Shown one piece after another: positions 32,595-44,845 of a stretch of DNA of 64,000 nucleotides. The DNA lies in NCBI RefSeq assembly GCF_900660485.1, contig NZ_LR214951.1:248001-312000 (forward strand). Direction: 5' to 3'. Both the position numbers and the translations under genes were made by a program. Each line of letters starts with the position of its first letter. The stretch's first letter is position 1. Source of the stretch: Mesomycoplasma neurolyticum. Lineage in GTDB: Bacteria; Bacillota_I; Bacilli_A; Mycoplasmatales; Metamycoplasmataceae. The notes below the pieces were generated by a model that did not search any database, was not told the DNA's origin, and saw only the letters and a list, made by a program, of their open reading frames with translations.

Positions 32595-32909
32595 TTAACT
32601 CACTCCTTTAATATGAATATTTAGTGCTTTAAGCTTAAAATTATTTTTTTTAGTATAAAATTCAACTAATGAAGATATTTCTTTAACAATTGTTTGTGTG
32701 TTAACTGAAAATAAAATAACAACTGCTAAATTGATAATTATTTCATTTGAATGCTGAATTTTACTAATAGCCTTATATCATTCATTTTTTTTAGTAATGT
32801 GTTTTTTTTCTAAGTTTTCATTTTTAGAATTTAAATCAGCAAAACCGTAAACCCCTGGGATCATGGAAATGTGTTTTAATAACTCTTTGTCAAAATTATC
32901 TAAATTCAT
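32595..32909 (-). CDS. Asp23/Gls24-family protein (YloU-like)
   Basis: 104 aa with UGA as Trp. Short alternating-hydrophobic protein: HISMIPGVYGFADL, then NEIIINLAVVILFSVNTQTIVKEIS and a C-terminal KLKALNIHIKGV. This is the V-x-V-x-V ... NI-x-V-x-G-V plan of Asp23 proteins. In Firmicutes yloU sits directly before yloV/fakA, as here (4-nt gap), which carries the assignment. First gene of the fakA-plsX-rnc-smc operon; GAAGGTG precedes the ATG. Confidence 0.75.
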
Positions 32910-32960
32910 TTTCACCTTCTTCTGAATCAATAAAATACTAAATTTAATAAATAATTAAAA

Positions 32961-32966
32961 ATTATA
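32961..32966 (-). promoter_or_regulatory. -10 box of the asp23-fakA-plsX-rnc-smc operon
   Basis: TATAAT on the minus strand, 52 nt before the first ATG. No good -35. Confidence 0.5.
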
Positions 32967-33016
32967 AATTAACATAATAAAAAATTTTATTTAAATTTTA
33001 ACAAATTTTTTAATTA

Positions 33017-33045
33017 TTGTTATTATTTTAAAAAATGTTTATAAT
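33017..33045 (+). promoter_or_regulatory. Promoter of the trpS operon
   Basis: -35 TTGTTA (33017-33022), 17-nt spacer, -10 TATAAT (33040-33045); ATG 43 nt further on. Confidence 0.75.
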
Positions 33046-33087
33046 ATTTAATACTATAAATTAATTGATAAAATATAAAGGTGTTTT

Positions 33088-34083
33088 ATGAATAAAAAAG
33101 AAAAAATAGTCACAGGTATAACCGCAACAGGTAAATTAACAATCGGAAATTATATTGGAGCAATTCAAAATGCATTAAATTTTCAAAATGATTATCAATT
33201 AATTATTTTTGTTGCTGATTTGCATGCTTTAACCTTAAAAATTAAACCTGAAGAGTTAGAAAAAAATCGTAAAGAAATTTTTGCGCTTTATCTTGCGGCA
33301 GGAATCGATCCTGAAAAAAGTATTGTTTTTTATCAATCGGACATTGCTGAACATAGTGAAATGAATTGATATTGCTTAGTAAACACAACATTAGGTGAAT
33401 TAAATAGAATGACACAATTCAAAGATAAATCTCAAAATATTAAAAATGATAACAAAACAAATTTAATTCCAACAGGTCTTTTGATTTATCCAACACTAAT
33501 GGCAGCTGATATTTTGCTTTATAATCCTAAATTTGTGCCTGTTGGTCTTGATCAAACCCAACACATAGAATTAACAAGAAATATTGCTAGTCGTTTAAAT
33601 AAAAATTATAAAACTAATTTAAATTTACCAAAAAATGTTAATGTCGAGGTAGGATCAAAAATAATGTCTTTAACAGATCCAAATAAAAAAATGTCTAAAT
33701 CTGATTTAAACAAAAATAGTGCTATTTATTTATTAGATGAACCTGATGTAGCTTATAAAAAGATTTTAAAAGCAATTACAGATTCTGAAAATAAAGTTTA
33801 CTTTTCTGAAAATAAACCTGGTGTATCAAATCTTTTAACAATTTATAGTGCACTTAAAAAAATAACAATTGAAAAAGCAGAAAAAGAATTCATAAATGCA
33901 AACTACAAAGAATTTAAAGAAAAAGTAGCTGAAGAAGTGAAAGAATTTTTAATTAATTTACAATCAAAATACAATACTTTTATTGAAAACGTTGATTTTT
34001 ATGCTGAAAAAGGCAAAGCGAAAGCGCAAAAGCTTGCACAAGAAACATTATCAAAGATTAAAGAAGGGATTGGCTTGAAATAA
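33088..34083 (+). CDS. trpS: Tryptophanyl-tRNA synthetase
   Basis: 331 aa with a UGA Trp at 33367. Class I signature as T-I-G-N in KLTIGNYIGAI, conserved VADLHALT, GLLIYPTLMAADILLY, VGLDQTQHIELTR, and KMSKS in KKMSKSDLN near residue 203. Charges tRNA-Trp, which in this organism must serve UGA as well as UGG. Complete. Heads an operon with thrS, a membrane protein, tpiA and yneF; AAAGG precedes the ATG. Confidence 0.96.
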
Positions 34084-34085
34084 AA

Positions 34086-35828
34086 ATGAAATTTAATAAA
34101 CAACTTAATCACACAGCGAGCCACTTATTAGCAGCTGCAGTTATAAAACTTTTTCCTGATGTAAAATTAGGTTTTGGCCCTGCCACAAGTGAAGGGTTTT
34201 ATTATGATTTTAGCTTTAGTAGTCCTATAAGTGTGACAGATTTAACTAAAATTGAAAAAATGATGCATAAATTAGCTTCTGGTGGTTATAAAATGCAACA
34301 AAGTTTTGGTGAAAATTATAATTTTAATGATAAACCTTTCAAAAAAGAACTTTATAATGAAATTATAAATCGTGGAGAAACAGCAACTTTTTATTCATTA
34401 TTAAACCCTTCTAATAATCAAATTTTATTTGAAGATTTATGTGTTGGCTCACATGTTGAAAACGTAAGTCAATTAAAGCATTTTAAACTTATTTCTTTAG
34501 CAGGGGCATATTGAAGAGGGAAAAGTGAAAATGAACAATTGACAAGAATATATGGAACAGCTTGAGAAACAAAAGATGAATTAGAAGAATTTTTAAATAT
34601 TTTAAACGAAAGAAAAGAAAGAGACCATAGAAAAATTGGTAAAGATTTAAATATTTTTACTTTTTCTGATTATTTTGGTCAAGGTTTTCCTGTTTGATTA
34701 CCTAATGGAATGAAAATAAAAAATGCAATTCGCGATTTAGTTTTAAAAATTGATAAAAAATATGGTTTTAATGAAGTTTTAACCCCTCATTTTGGTGCGA
34801 AAAAATTATATGAAACATCAGGGCATCTAGAACATTATAAAGATGATATGTTTAAACCAATTGAAGTTGAAAATGAAGAATTAATAGCAAGACCTATGAC
34901 TTGTCCCCATCATATTATTCTTTTTGATAAAACTAAAAAAAGCTATAATGAACTACCAATTAGATATTCTGAACAATCAAGATTATATCGTTATGAAAAA
35001 TCAGGGGCGCTTACAGGTCTTGAAAGAGTAAGAGCTATGGATTTAACTGAAGGTCATGTTTTTGTTAGAAAAAATCAAATTATTAATGAATTTAAACATT
35101 TATACACAATGATTAAAGAAATAATTGATTTATTTCAAATTGAAATTAATTATGTTTCTTTTTCAAAACGCGATCCAAAAAATAAGGATAAATTTTACGA
35201 TGATGATGAAATGTGAAATCAAGCAGAAAATGATTTAGAAAGTGTTTTAAAAGATTTAAATATAAAATATGAAGAAAAAATTGGTGAAGCAGCTTTTTAT
35301 GGGCCTAAAATTGATTTTCAAATTAAAACTGTATTAAATCATGAAATAACACTTTCTACACTTCAATTAGATTTCTTATTACCACGTAAATTTAATATTT
35401 CTTTTATAAATAGTGAAAATAAAAAGGAAACACCAATTTTAATTCATCGTGGTTTGATTGGGACTTATGAGCGTTTTGTATCTATTTTATTAGAACAAAC
35501 AAAAGGTAATTTACCATTTTGATTGAGTCCAAAACAATTAGTTGTAATCCCTATTGATATTGAAAAACACCTAGAATATGCACAACAAATTTATCAAAAA
35601 CTTTTTGAATTAGATTTTAATGTTCAAATAGATTTAAAAAACGAAAGAATAAACAAAAAAATTAGAGAAGCACAGATCTCAAAAACTAAATATCAAATTA
35701 TTGTAGGTGATGTAGAAGTAAATAAAAAATTAATAAGTTATAGAAAATATGGCGAAAGCAAAACTTATATTTCAACATTTGAAAAATTTTTATCAAAAAT
35801 AGATAATAAAAGAAAAGAATACAAATAA
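34086..35828 (+). CDS. thrS: Threonyl-tRNA synthetase
   Basis: 580 aa with UGA as Trp, 2 nt after trpS. It opens directly in the editing domain ([11 protein letters not shown], then [10 protein letters not shown] for the second His pair), so the usual N-terminal TGS domain of about 60 residues is absent, as in other mycoplasmas. Class II catalytic core: motif 2 [24 protein letters not shown], zinc-ligand Cys/His in ARPMTCPHH, motif 3 [14 protein letters not shown]-terminal anticodon-binding domain [14 protein letters not shown]. Charges tRNA-Thr. Confidence 0.95.
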
Positions 35829-36210
35829 TCATTAATGAATAAAAAAGAAATTTTTTTCCACATTTTTTTAGTTTTTATACCAGCAATATTAATTTATGGT
35901 TTATTATCTCCTGATATTTATAAAAAAGAAATTATTAAATATCATTATTTACTTTTAATATCTTTAGGATATCTTATGATTTTTTTTATTTCTACAGTTT
36001 TTTTTATATCAATAAAAATATTAGAAATAAATTTTTTTAATTATAGTTTAACTATTGCTATTTGTTTATTTTTTATTATTATCACTTATCCATTAAAAGA
36101 CCAAAAAATTTTACTTTTTACAAGAATAATTATTATTTTTATTTCAACATTTATTTTTGTACCTATTTTTTTTGTAACAAAATATATAGAATTAAGAAAG
36201 AGGATTAAAG

Positions 36211-36936
<726 letters not shown>

Positions 36937-36983
36937 AAAATATTGTATTATAATTTTAAAGTTAATTCGAAAGGAGGAGAAAT

Positions 36984-37289
36984 ATGTTGACACTTTTAAG
37001 TGAACAATCAAAATCAGCAACAGAAACTGCAAACTCTATAATAACAAACACAGCAGGTGGTGTTGGTCTCGGGGGTTGAATTGGGATAACATTTGCTGTT
37101 GGAATTATTCTATTTTTAATCGGAGGAGTTTTAGGTTTGCTTTTATCTAAAAGAAATTTTGAAAAACAATTAAAAGAAAACCCACCAATTAATGAAAAAA
37201 TGGTAAGAGCAATGTTTTCACAAATGGGTAGAAAAGCATCTGAAAAACAAATCAAATCTGTTATGCGTTCAGTAAAAAATGCAAAATAA
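36984..37289 (+). CDS. YneF-family (UPF0154) membrane protein
   Basis: 101 aa with one UGA Trp. An N-terminal stretch and one membrane segment (about 32-55), then the hallmark ENPPINEKMVRAMFSQMGRKASEKQI. Function unknown; widespread in low-GC Gram-positives and mollicutes. Strong AAGGAGG 9 nt upstream. Confidence 0.88.
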
Positions 37290-37307
37290 TTTCTTTATAA
37301 TAACATA

Positions 37308-37353
37308 TAAAGCATTTTAGTTGAATTTAATTTTCATCTAAAATGTTTTTTTA
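37308..37353 (+). terminator. Terminator after yneF
   Basis: Stem AAAGCATTTTAG with CTAAAATGTTTT (one G-U), then a T-run. Confidence 0.65.
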
Positions 37354-37460
37354 ATATTTAAATATAAAAACATCCATTACAAAGGTAATAATATTTTTAT
37401 TTAAATAAATTACTAAACAAAATTAAGAAAAATAAATTTTATTTTTAAAATTTATTAAAA

Positions 37461-37485
37461 AAAACACTCTTAAAAAGAGTGTTTT
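37461..37485 (-). terminator. Terminator of the tRNA cluster
   Basis: 11-bp perfect stem (37461-37471 with 37475-37485, arm AAAACACTCTT) and a short loop, 53 nt past the last tRNA on the minus strand. Confidence 0.8.
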
Positions 37486-37537
37486 AAAATTTTTTATTTT
37501 TTTAAAATAAACCAAACCAGGACAAAATATTTTGAAA

Positions 37538-37613
37538 TGGTGGCTCCGACAGGAATCGAACCAGTGACACACGGAGCTTCAATCCGTTGCTCTACCTACT
37601 GAGCTACAGAGCC
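37538..37613 (-). tRNA. tRNA-Phe (GAA)
   Basis: 76 nt. Acceptor GGCTCTG/CGGAGCC, anticodon loop TTGAAGC between ACGGA and TCCGT, CCA encoded. The T-stem has one T-T mismatch. Confidence 0.95.
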
Positions 37614-37614
37614 A

Positions 37615-37690
37615 TGGCGGTCCAGACGGGGATCGAACCCGCGATCTTCTCCGTGACAGGGAGACGTATTAACCACTTTACCACTGAACC
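37615..37690 (-). tRNA. tRNA-Asp (GTC)
   Basis: 76 nt. Acceptor GGTTCAG/CTGGACC, anticodon loop CTGTCAC, G73, CCA encoded. One base separates it from tRNA-Phe. Confidence 0.95.
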
Positions 37691-37691
37691 T

Positions 37692-37767
<76 letters not shown>

Positions 37768-37813
37768 ATATATAATTTAAATCACTTCAAAGTTATTACC
37801 TTTTTAGTGATAA

Positions 37814-37904
37814 TGGCGGGCAATGAGGGATTTGAACCCCCGCGGGCGGTGAAGCCCCTGCTAGTTTTCAAGACTAGTCCCTTCAGCCTCTTGGGTAATT
37901 GCCC
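37814..37904 (-). tRNA. tRNA-Ser (TGA)
   Basis: 91 nt with a long variable arm; acceptor GGGCAAT/ATTGCCC, anticodon loop CTTGAAA, CCA encoded. Confidence 0.95.
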
Positions 37905-37905
37905 A

Positions 37906-37982
37906 TGGTGGACCCAACTGGACTCGAACCAGTGACCGACCGGTTATGAGCCGGTTGCTCTAACCAACTGAGCTATAGGTCC
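37906..37982 (-). tRNA. tRNA-Ile2 (CAT, lysidine type)
   Basis: 77 nt. Anticodon CAT, but the body (GGACCTATAGCTCAGTTGG, anticodon stem ACCGG/CCGGT) matches the AUA-reading tRNA-Ile2 of Gram-positives rather than either tRNA-Met. Requires TilS modification. Confidence 0.82.
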
Positions 37983-38006
37983 ACTTTTGAAAGTAATATA
38001 CTTATA

Positions 38007-38083
38007 TGGTGGCTCCAAAGAGATTCGAACTCTTGACCTTCCGGGTATGAACCGGATGCTCTAACCAACTGAGCTACAGAGCC
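38007..38083 (-). tRNA. Elongator tRNA-Met (CAT)
   Basis: 77 nt. GGCTCTG acceptor, anticodon loop TTCATAC in TCCGG/CCGGA, CCA encoded; the third CAT tRNA of the cluster. Confidence 0.88.
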
Positions 38084-38084
38084 G

Positions 38085-38161
38085 TGGTGGAGAGGAAGGG
38101 ATTCGAACCCTCTACCTCCTGCGTGCAAGGCAGGCGCTCTAGCCAAGTGAGCTACCCCCCC
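38085..38161 (-). tRNA. tRNA-Ala (TGC)
   Basis: 77 nt. G-run acceptor (seven G's) with CCTCTCC including two G-U pairs, anticodon loop CTTGCAC in CCTGC/GCAGG, CCA encoded. Confidence 0.92.
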
Positions 38162-38163
38162 AA

Positions 38164-38240
38164 TGGTGAAGAAGACAGGATTTGAACCTGCGACCACTAC
38201 GTCCCAAACGTAGCGCTCTGCCAAGCTGAGCTACTTCTCC
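38164..38240 (-). tRNA. tRNA-Pro (TGG)
   Basis: 77 nt. Acceptor GGAGAAG/CTTCTTC, anticodon loop TTTGGGA in CTACG/CGTAG, CCA encoded. First gene of the cluster. Confidence 0.95.
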
Positions 38241-38299
38241 GCTAAAATAATTTTAGCACATAAAAGCAAATAATTTGTTTTTTTAAATTTGCAATAATG

Positions 38300-38327
38300 A
38301 TTATACATTATTTTTTAAAATTAACAA
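38300..38327 (-). promoter_or_regulatory. Promoter of the tRNA cluster
   Basis: Minus-strand -35 TTGTTA (38322-38327), 16-nt spacer, -10 TATAAT (38300-38305), 60 nt before tRNA-Pro. Confidence 0.75.
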
Positions 38328-38584
38328 ACATTTTTTATTTTTTATTTTTTTAGAAAAAATTTAACTTTAAAAAATGTAGTTATATTTTGCAAATTTATTA
38401 AAATTTAGTATTTAAGTTTTTAACTAATCAATAACATAATAAATAAAAAAGATATTCGAATTAACTATAAAGTAATTTTATTTAATAAAATCACAAAAAT
38501 TTATTTATGTTTTTTTAACCCTAATAAAAAAATATTCTACAAAGATTATTTTAATATTAGAGTTATTTTTTTATATTTAAAAAT

Positions 38585-38613
38585 AAAAAATCAAACACAA
38601 GTTTTGATTTTTT
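38585..38613 (-). terminator. Terminator after the ROK kinase gene
   Basis: 11-bp stem AAAAAATCAAA (38585-38595) with TTTGATTTTTT (38603-38613), 32 nt past the stop. Confidence 0.7.
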
Positions 38614-38644
38614 TGTACATTTTTTTGTTAAAACAAATATTTTT

Positions 38645-39529
38645 TTATTTTTTTAATAAATAACTTAAACCTATCAATGCGCTATCATCACCATATGGGT
38701 CTTTTACAATTCTTAAATTTAATAAATGTGCTGGATCAACATATTTTTTTGCTAATTCAATTGCTTTTTCAACATATCATCAATTATTTAAAGCAACGCT
38801 CCCACCAAATATAACTAAATTAGGGTTGACAAATGCTAATGCCATAGCTAATGTTCTTGCTAATGCATCAATTCCTTCATCAATTATCTTTCTACAAATA
38901 TCATTTTCTTTATATTTTTTAAAAATTTCTTTTGCTGATAAAAAAAGTTTTTTATTTTTTGCTCTTAAGCTGATACCAGTTCCTGAGATTAAATGTTCAG
39001 CTGCATATTCATTTAAATGCAATTTTTTAGTTTTATTTTTTGATGAAGGTAAAAACGCAATTTCTTGAGCATAACCATTTGCACCTGTAAAAATTTTATT
39101 ATTTATAATCAAACCTGCACCAAATCCAGTAGAAATTGTAAAAAATTGACTTACAGAATTTTTGAGTTCATTATTTTTATAAAAATAATGATTACCAAGT
39201 GCCATTGCATTTGCATCGTTTTCAAAAACTATTTTTTTAATAGCTATTTTGTTTTTTATATATTTTTTAATATTAATATTATGTCAACCACTTAAATTTG
39301 GAGAATCAATTATAACTCCTTTTTTATAATCTGCTGGACCAGGTATGCACAAAGCAACACTATCAATTTGATATTTTTTTAATAAATTTATTACTTTATC
39401 TAAAGTTTCTGAATAATTAAATTGATTTGTTGCAAAACGAATTTTTTTAATTATTTTATCATTTTCAATCAAAGCAAATCTTGTATTTGTTCCACCAATG
39501 TCAATAGTAGCTAATTTATATTGTTTCAT
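38645..39529 (-). CDS. ROK-family sugar kinase (glucokinase-like)
   Basis: 294 aa with UGA as Trp. ATP-binding LATIDIGGTNTRFAL at the N-terminus, sugar-binding ENDANAMALG with the catalytic Asp, STGFGAGLIINNKIF, and NPNLVIFGGSVA. The usual ROK zinc motif (C-x-C-G-x-x-G-C-x-E) is missing: the segment after GANGYAQEI has no Cys. Probably phosphorylates glucose or a related hexose released by the glucosidase encoded divergently at 39746. Substrate not certain. Confidence 0.85.
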
Positions 39530-39559
39530 AATTTTCTAACCTTATTTTTCTTTTTATTA

Positions 39560-39565
39560 ATTATA
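39560..39565 (-). promoter_or_regulatory. -10 box of the ROK kinase gene
   Basis: TATAAT on the minus strand, 31 nt before the ATG at 39529. Confidence 0.5.
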
Positions 39566-39657
39566 TTTAAATTTATTTTAAATAATAAAAAAAATGGTTT
39601 TTTTGAAAAAAACTTTATTTTTAAGTGTTTTTTTTAACAAAAAAGCTAAATCCTTCC

Positions 39658-39702
39658 TTTTTTTTTTTTTTTCTAAAATTAATTTTGAGAGTTTTTCTCA
39701 AA
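39658..39702 (+). promoter_or_regulatory. T15 tract and hairpin upstream of the sugar operon
   Basis: 15 T's (39658-39672), then an inverted repeat TTTGAGA (39684-39690) / TCTCAAA (39696-39702). Positions fit a promoter/operator for the glucosidase-ABC operon that starts at 39746. No clear -10 was found. Confidence 0.4.
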
Positions 39703-39745
39703 TACTAAATTTGAATAATAAATAAAAAAAGAAAGGAAATTAATT

Positions 39746-41389
<1,644 letters not shown>

Positions 41390-41398
41390 AAAAATACA

Positions 41399-42250
41399 AT
41401 GTATAGTAAAAAGTACTTTTTAATTATGATTTTACCTGCTATTGTGATTTTTACAATAGTTTTAATTGTGCCAATAACATTAGGTTTTTTATTATCTTTT
41501 ACAAATTGATTTAAAGAACAATTAATGTTTGAAGGCAAATGAATAGGTTTTAACAATTATAAAATAGCACTTACAGATCAAAAGTTCATTAGTTCTATTT
41601 GATACACAGCAGGTTTTAGTGTGCTTTGTTTAATTTTTGTGAATTTATTTGGTTTTGGTTTTGCATATGCTTTAAACAAAAAAATACATGGTAAAAATAT
41701 TTTTAGAGGAATTTTCTTTCTCCCTAACATGGTTGGAGGATTGATCTTAGGATATTTATGACAAATTATTTTTGATCGTGTTTTAAATGAGATTTTTGGA
41801 CATTCATTAAGATTTGGAACAAGATTAGAAGCGATGTTTGCAATGGCAATTGTTTTTACTTGACAAATGGCTGGTTATGTAATGATTATTTATATTGCTG
41901 CATTACAAAATATAAATAAATTTTTATCTGAAGCAGCGAGAATTGAAGGTTGTGGACCATTTAAACATTTTTTTAGTGTTGTTTTACCTGCAATTATGCC
42001 AGCAATAACAGTTGTTTTATTTTTAATAATAAGTCGTTCTTTTCAAATGTTTGATCAAAATTTAGCATTAACAAATGGTGATAGAGATACAGGGCTTTTG
42101 GCATATAACATTTATGCATCAGCTTATGTCCAAGCATATAAGCAAAATTTTGGAATTGCCCAAGCTAAAAGCTTTATTTTTGTTATTTTAGTTGCAATTA
42201 TTTCAGTTAGTCAAGTTTATATTTCTAAAAAATTTGAGGTACAAACATAA
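41399..42250 (+). CDS. Sugar ABC transporter permease 1 (MalF/UgpA type)
   Basis: 283 aa with UGA as Trp, 9 nt after the glucosidase. Six hydrophobic segments and the coupling EAA motif EAARIEGCGPFKHFFSVVLP near 180. Forms the membrane channel with the next gene; the CUT1 family imports oligosaccharides. Confidence 0.92.
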
Positions 42251-43113
42251 TGGATTTTGTAAATAAAATAAAATTTTCTTTTTCCAAAACTAAAGCATTA
42301 AAACTAACTTTATTTTTCGGGTTATTTATTTTAGCTACAGTTTGAATTTTCCCATATTTTTTAATGACAAACACATCATTTAAAAGTTTATCTAAATTAG
42401 TTACAAAAAACATTTTTTCTTTACCTACACCATATGAAACAGCAAACTATACGAGAGCATTTACAGCATTAAGATTTAGTGAATCTTTCATTGTAAGTAT
42501 TTTAGTTACCATAATTTCAAACATTACAATTATTTTTATTTCTTCTATTTGTGCGTGACAACTTGCAAGAAATAAATCAATAATTTCAAAAATTATTTTT
42601 TATTGTTTTTTAATCACTATGATAGTTCCATTTCAAGCTATTATGCTTCCATTAATCAGTGTAATGGGGAGAATGAGATTTTTAAATTTATTTGGTTTGA
42701 TTTTTATGTATACAGGTTTTGGTCTTTCTATGTCTATTTTTATGATGCATGGCTTTTTATCAAATATTCCGCTTTCGTTAGAAGAAGTAGCTAAAGTAGA
42801 AGGATATAATCCATTTAAAGTGTATTTTAAAATCATTTTACCTTTATTAAAACCAATCATTGCCACAATTTTGATTATTAATACAATTTGAATTTGAAAT
42901 GATTTTTTACTTCCTTTTTTAGTTTATTTATCAAACAACAAGCAACCAACAACAACTGTTGTAAGACTAAAAGAAGGATTGGTTGGTAGTTATGGTACAG
43001 ATTTTACAGCTATTATGGCAGGTTTGACAATTTTAGTTATACCAATTATTGCTTTCTTCATTATTATGCAAAAACATATTATTTCAGGAATTACAAATGG
43101 CGCAATCAAATAA
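42250..43113 (+). CDS. Sugar ABC transporter permease 2 (MalG/UgpE type)
   Basis: 287 aa with UGA as Trp; ATG overlaps the previous TAA by one base. Six membrane segments, EAA motif LEEVAKVEGYNPFKVYFKIILP, C-terminal GLTILVIPIIAFFIIMQKHIISG characteristic of MalG relatives. Confidence 0.92.
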
Positions 43114-44845
43114 ACAAATACCAAGTTTTTTAAAAGAATTTAAAAAAATAGCATTAACAACAAATGATCATAATAAAGGTCCAAATGTTTTGGAGCTAAA
43201 AAATATAAATAAAATTTATCCTAATGGTTTTCAAGCGATTTTTAAAACTAATTTAGTTGTAAAAAAAGGTGAATTTGTTTCTTTATTAGGTCCAAGTGGT
43301 TGTGGTAAATCTACAACATTAAGAATTATCGCTGGGTTGGAAGAAGCAAATCAAGGAGAAATTTACATTAACGGCATTAATGTAACTCACTCTGAACCAG
43401 CTGCAAGAAACCTAACTATGGTTTTTCAAAACTATGCACTTTTTCCTCATTTATCAGTTAAACAAAATATTGCTTTTGGTCTAAAAGCAAACAACATAAA
43501 ACTTTTGGATGATGGAAAAATTTGACATCAAATCAACAATAAAAAAAATCAAATAGCAGAAATTAATTGAAAAATTCAAAACATTCAAATGTTATCTAAA
43601 CATAAAAAAGATCTACAAAAATTTGAAACAAACAAAATTAATTTTAAAGATAAATATCAACAAATAATAAAAAATAATGAAACTAAAAAAAGAGAAAATG
43701 AATTTTTTAAACTTTTAAGTAAGATTACATTTTTAGAAGAAAACATTGAATTTCAAAAAAATAAAATTGAATATTTTACAAATATTAAAGATCAAATTTT
43801 CAACTTGAAAAATGAAAGAAAACAAGTTAAAAATGAAATTCAAAAAATCAAGCAAAAAATCATTAAATTAAATCATAAACAAAAAAAAGACATAATCAAC
43901 CAAAAAGTCGAAACTAGTGCTAGGGTTTTAAATTTAGATTTTTATTTGAATCGTAAACCTTCTGAGCTTTCTGGTGGTCAAAGACAAAGGGTTGCACTTG
44001 GTAGAAGTATTGTAAATAACCCAGTTTTATTTTTAATGGATGAACCTTTGAGTAACTTAGATGCACAATTACGTGCAACTATGCGTCATGAAATTAGAAA
44101 ACTTCATGAAAAAATAAATTCTGGAACAATCTATGTAACTCATGACCAAGTTGAGGCAATGACTATGTCAGATAAATTAGCTGTAATGGAAGATGGATTT
44201 ATATTGCAAATAGCTAGTCCAAAAGAAATATATAAAAATCCTTCATGTTTATTTGTAGCTAGTTTTGTTGGTAGTCCTGCTATGAATTTTATTAAAGGTG
44301 TTTATAAAAATAAAAAGTTTGTTTCTCTCGATAATTTAGAAATAAATTTACCACTTTATAAAACTAAATATCTTAAAGAAGATCAAGAAATAACTTTAGG
44401 AATTAGGCCAACTGATTTTTCTATTGATTATAATGTTTATGATGCATATGATTCTAAATTAAAAGTAATTATTAAAGCGAAAGAATTATTAGGAAATGAA
44501 ATTCAATATAAAGCTTTAATTGAAAATACCAAAAGTGAAATCACCTTTATTTCATCATCATACAATGATTACAAAATAGAGCAAAAAATTGAAATTTACA
44601 TCATTTCTTCAAGAATTCATCTTTTTGATACTAAATCAACTATTACTTTAACATCACAACTAAATTTAGAAACTATTAACTTGCTTGAAAATTGACTAAA
44701 TTCTAACTCAAAAATTCAAGTTAGAAGACAAATTTTAAAAAATTCAAAAAATAAAAATGCAAAAACTAAATTATTAAAAAAAGTAAAAAATTACATTCTA
44801 AGTATTTCAAAAAAAAGAAAAGAGATAAAAAATAATGAAAATTAA
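43097..44845 (+). CDS. Sugar ABC transporter ATP-binding protein with coiled-coil insert
   Basis: 582 aa with UGA as Trp; ATG at 43097 overlaps permease 2 by 17 nt. Walker A GPSGCGKST, Q-loop FQNYALFPHLSV, then about 140 extra Lys/Glu/Gln-rich residues (roughly 134-275) before YLNRKPSELSGGQRQRV (signature), Walker B LFLMDEPLSNLD and the H-loop TIYVTHDQVEAMT. Ordinary MalK/UgpC has about 45 residues in that gap. The C-terminal regulatory domain is TOBE-like (ITLGIRPTDFSI), followed by a basic tail of about 55 residues. Energises uptake by the two preceding permeases. Confidence 0.93.

Larger units (their letters stand above)
38241..38644. other. Gap between tRNA cluster and ROK gene
   Basis: 404 AT-rich bp without a gene. 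It holds the tRNA promoter (38300-38327), a short GCTAAAA/TTTTAGC hairpin next to tRNA-Pro and the ROK terminator. Nothing else is seen. Confidence 0.65.

Noticed and set aside
37973-38224. 83-codon minus-strand ORF across the tRNA genes
   Set aside because: It is the antisense-free reading of tRNA sequence (the 'VAQLVRASGSYPEGQEFES' type spurious peptide); the tRNAs explain the DNA.
38241-38257. Hairpin GCTAAAA/TTTTAGC next to tRNA-Pro as a terminator
   Set aside because: It lies upstream of the tRNA cluster in its transcription direction and has no T-run; probably incidental or part of the leader.
43049-43096. Earlier start for the sugar ABC ATPase
   Set aside because: An in-frame alternative start exists 48 nt upstream, but it lies deep in the permease gene and adds an unrelated hydrophobic stretch; ATG at 43097 fits operon overlap.
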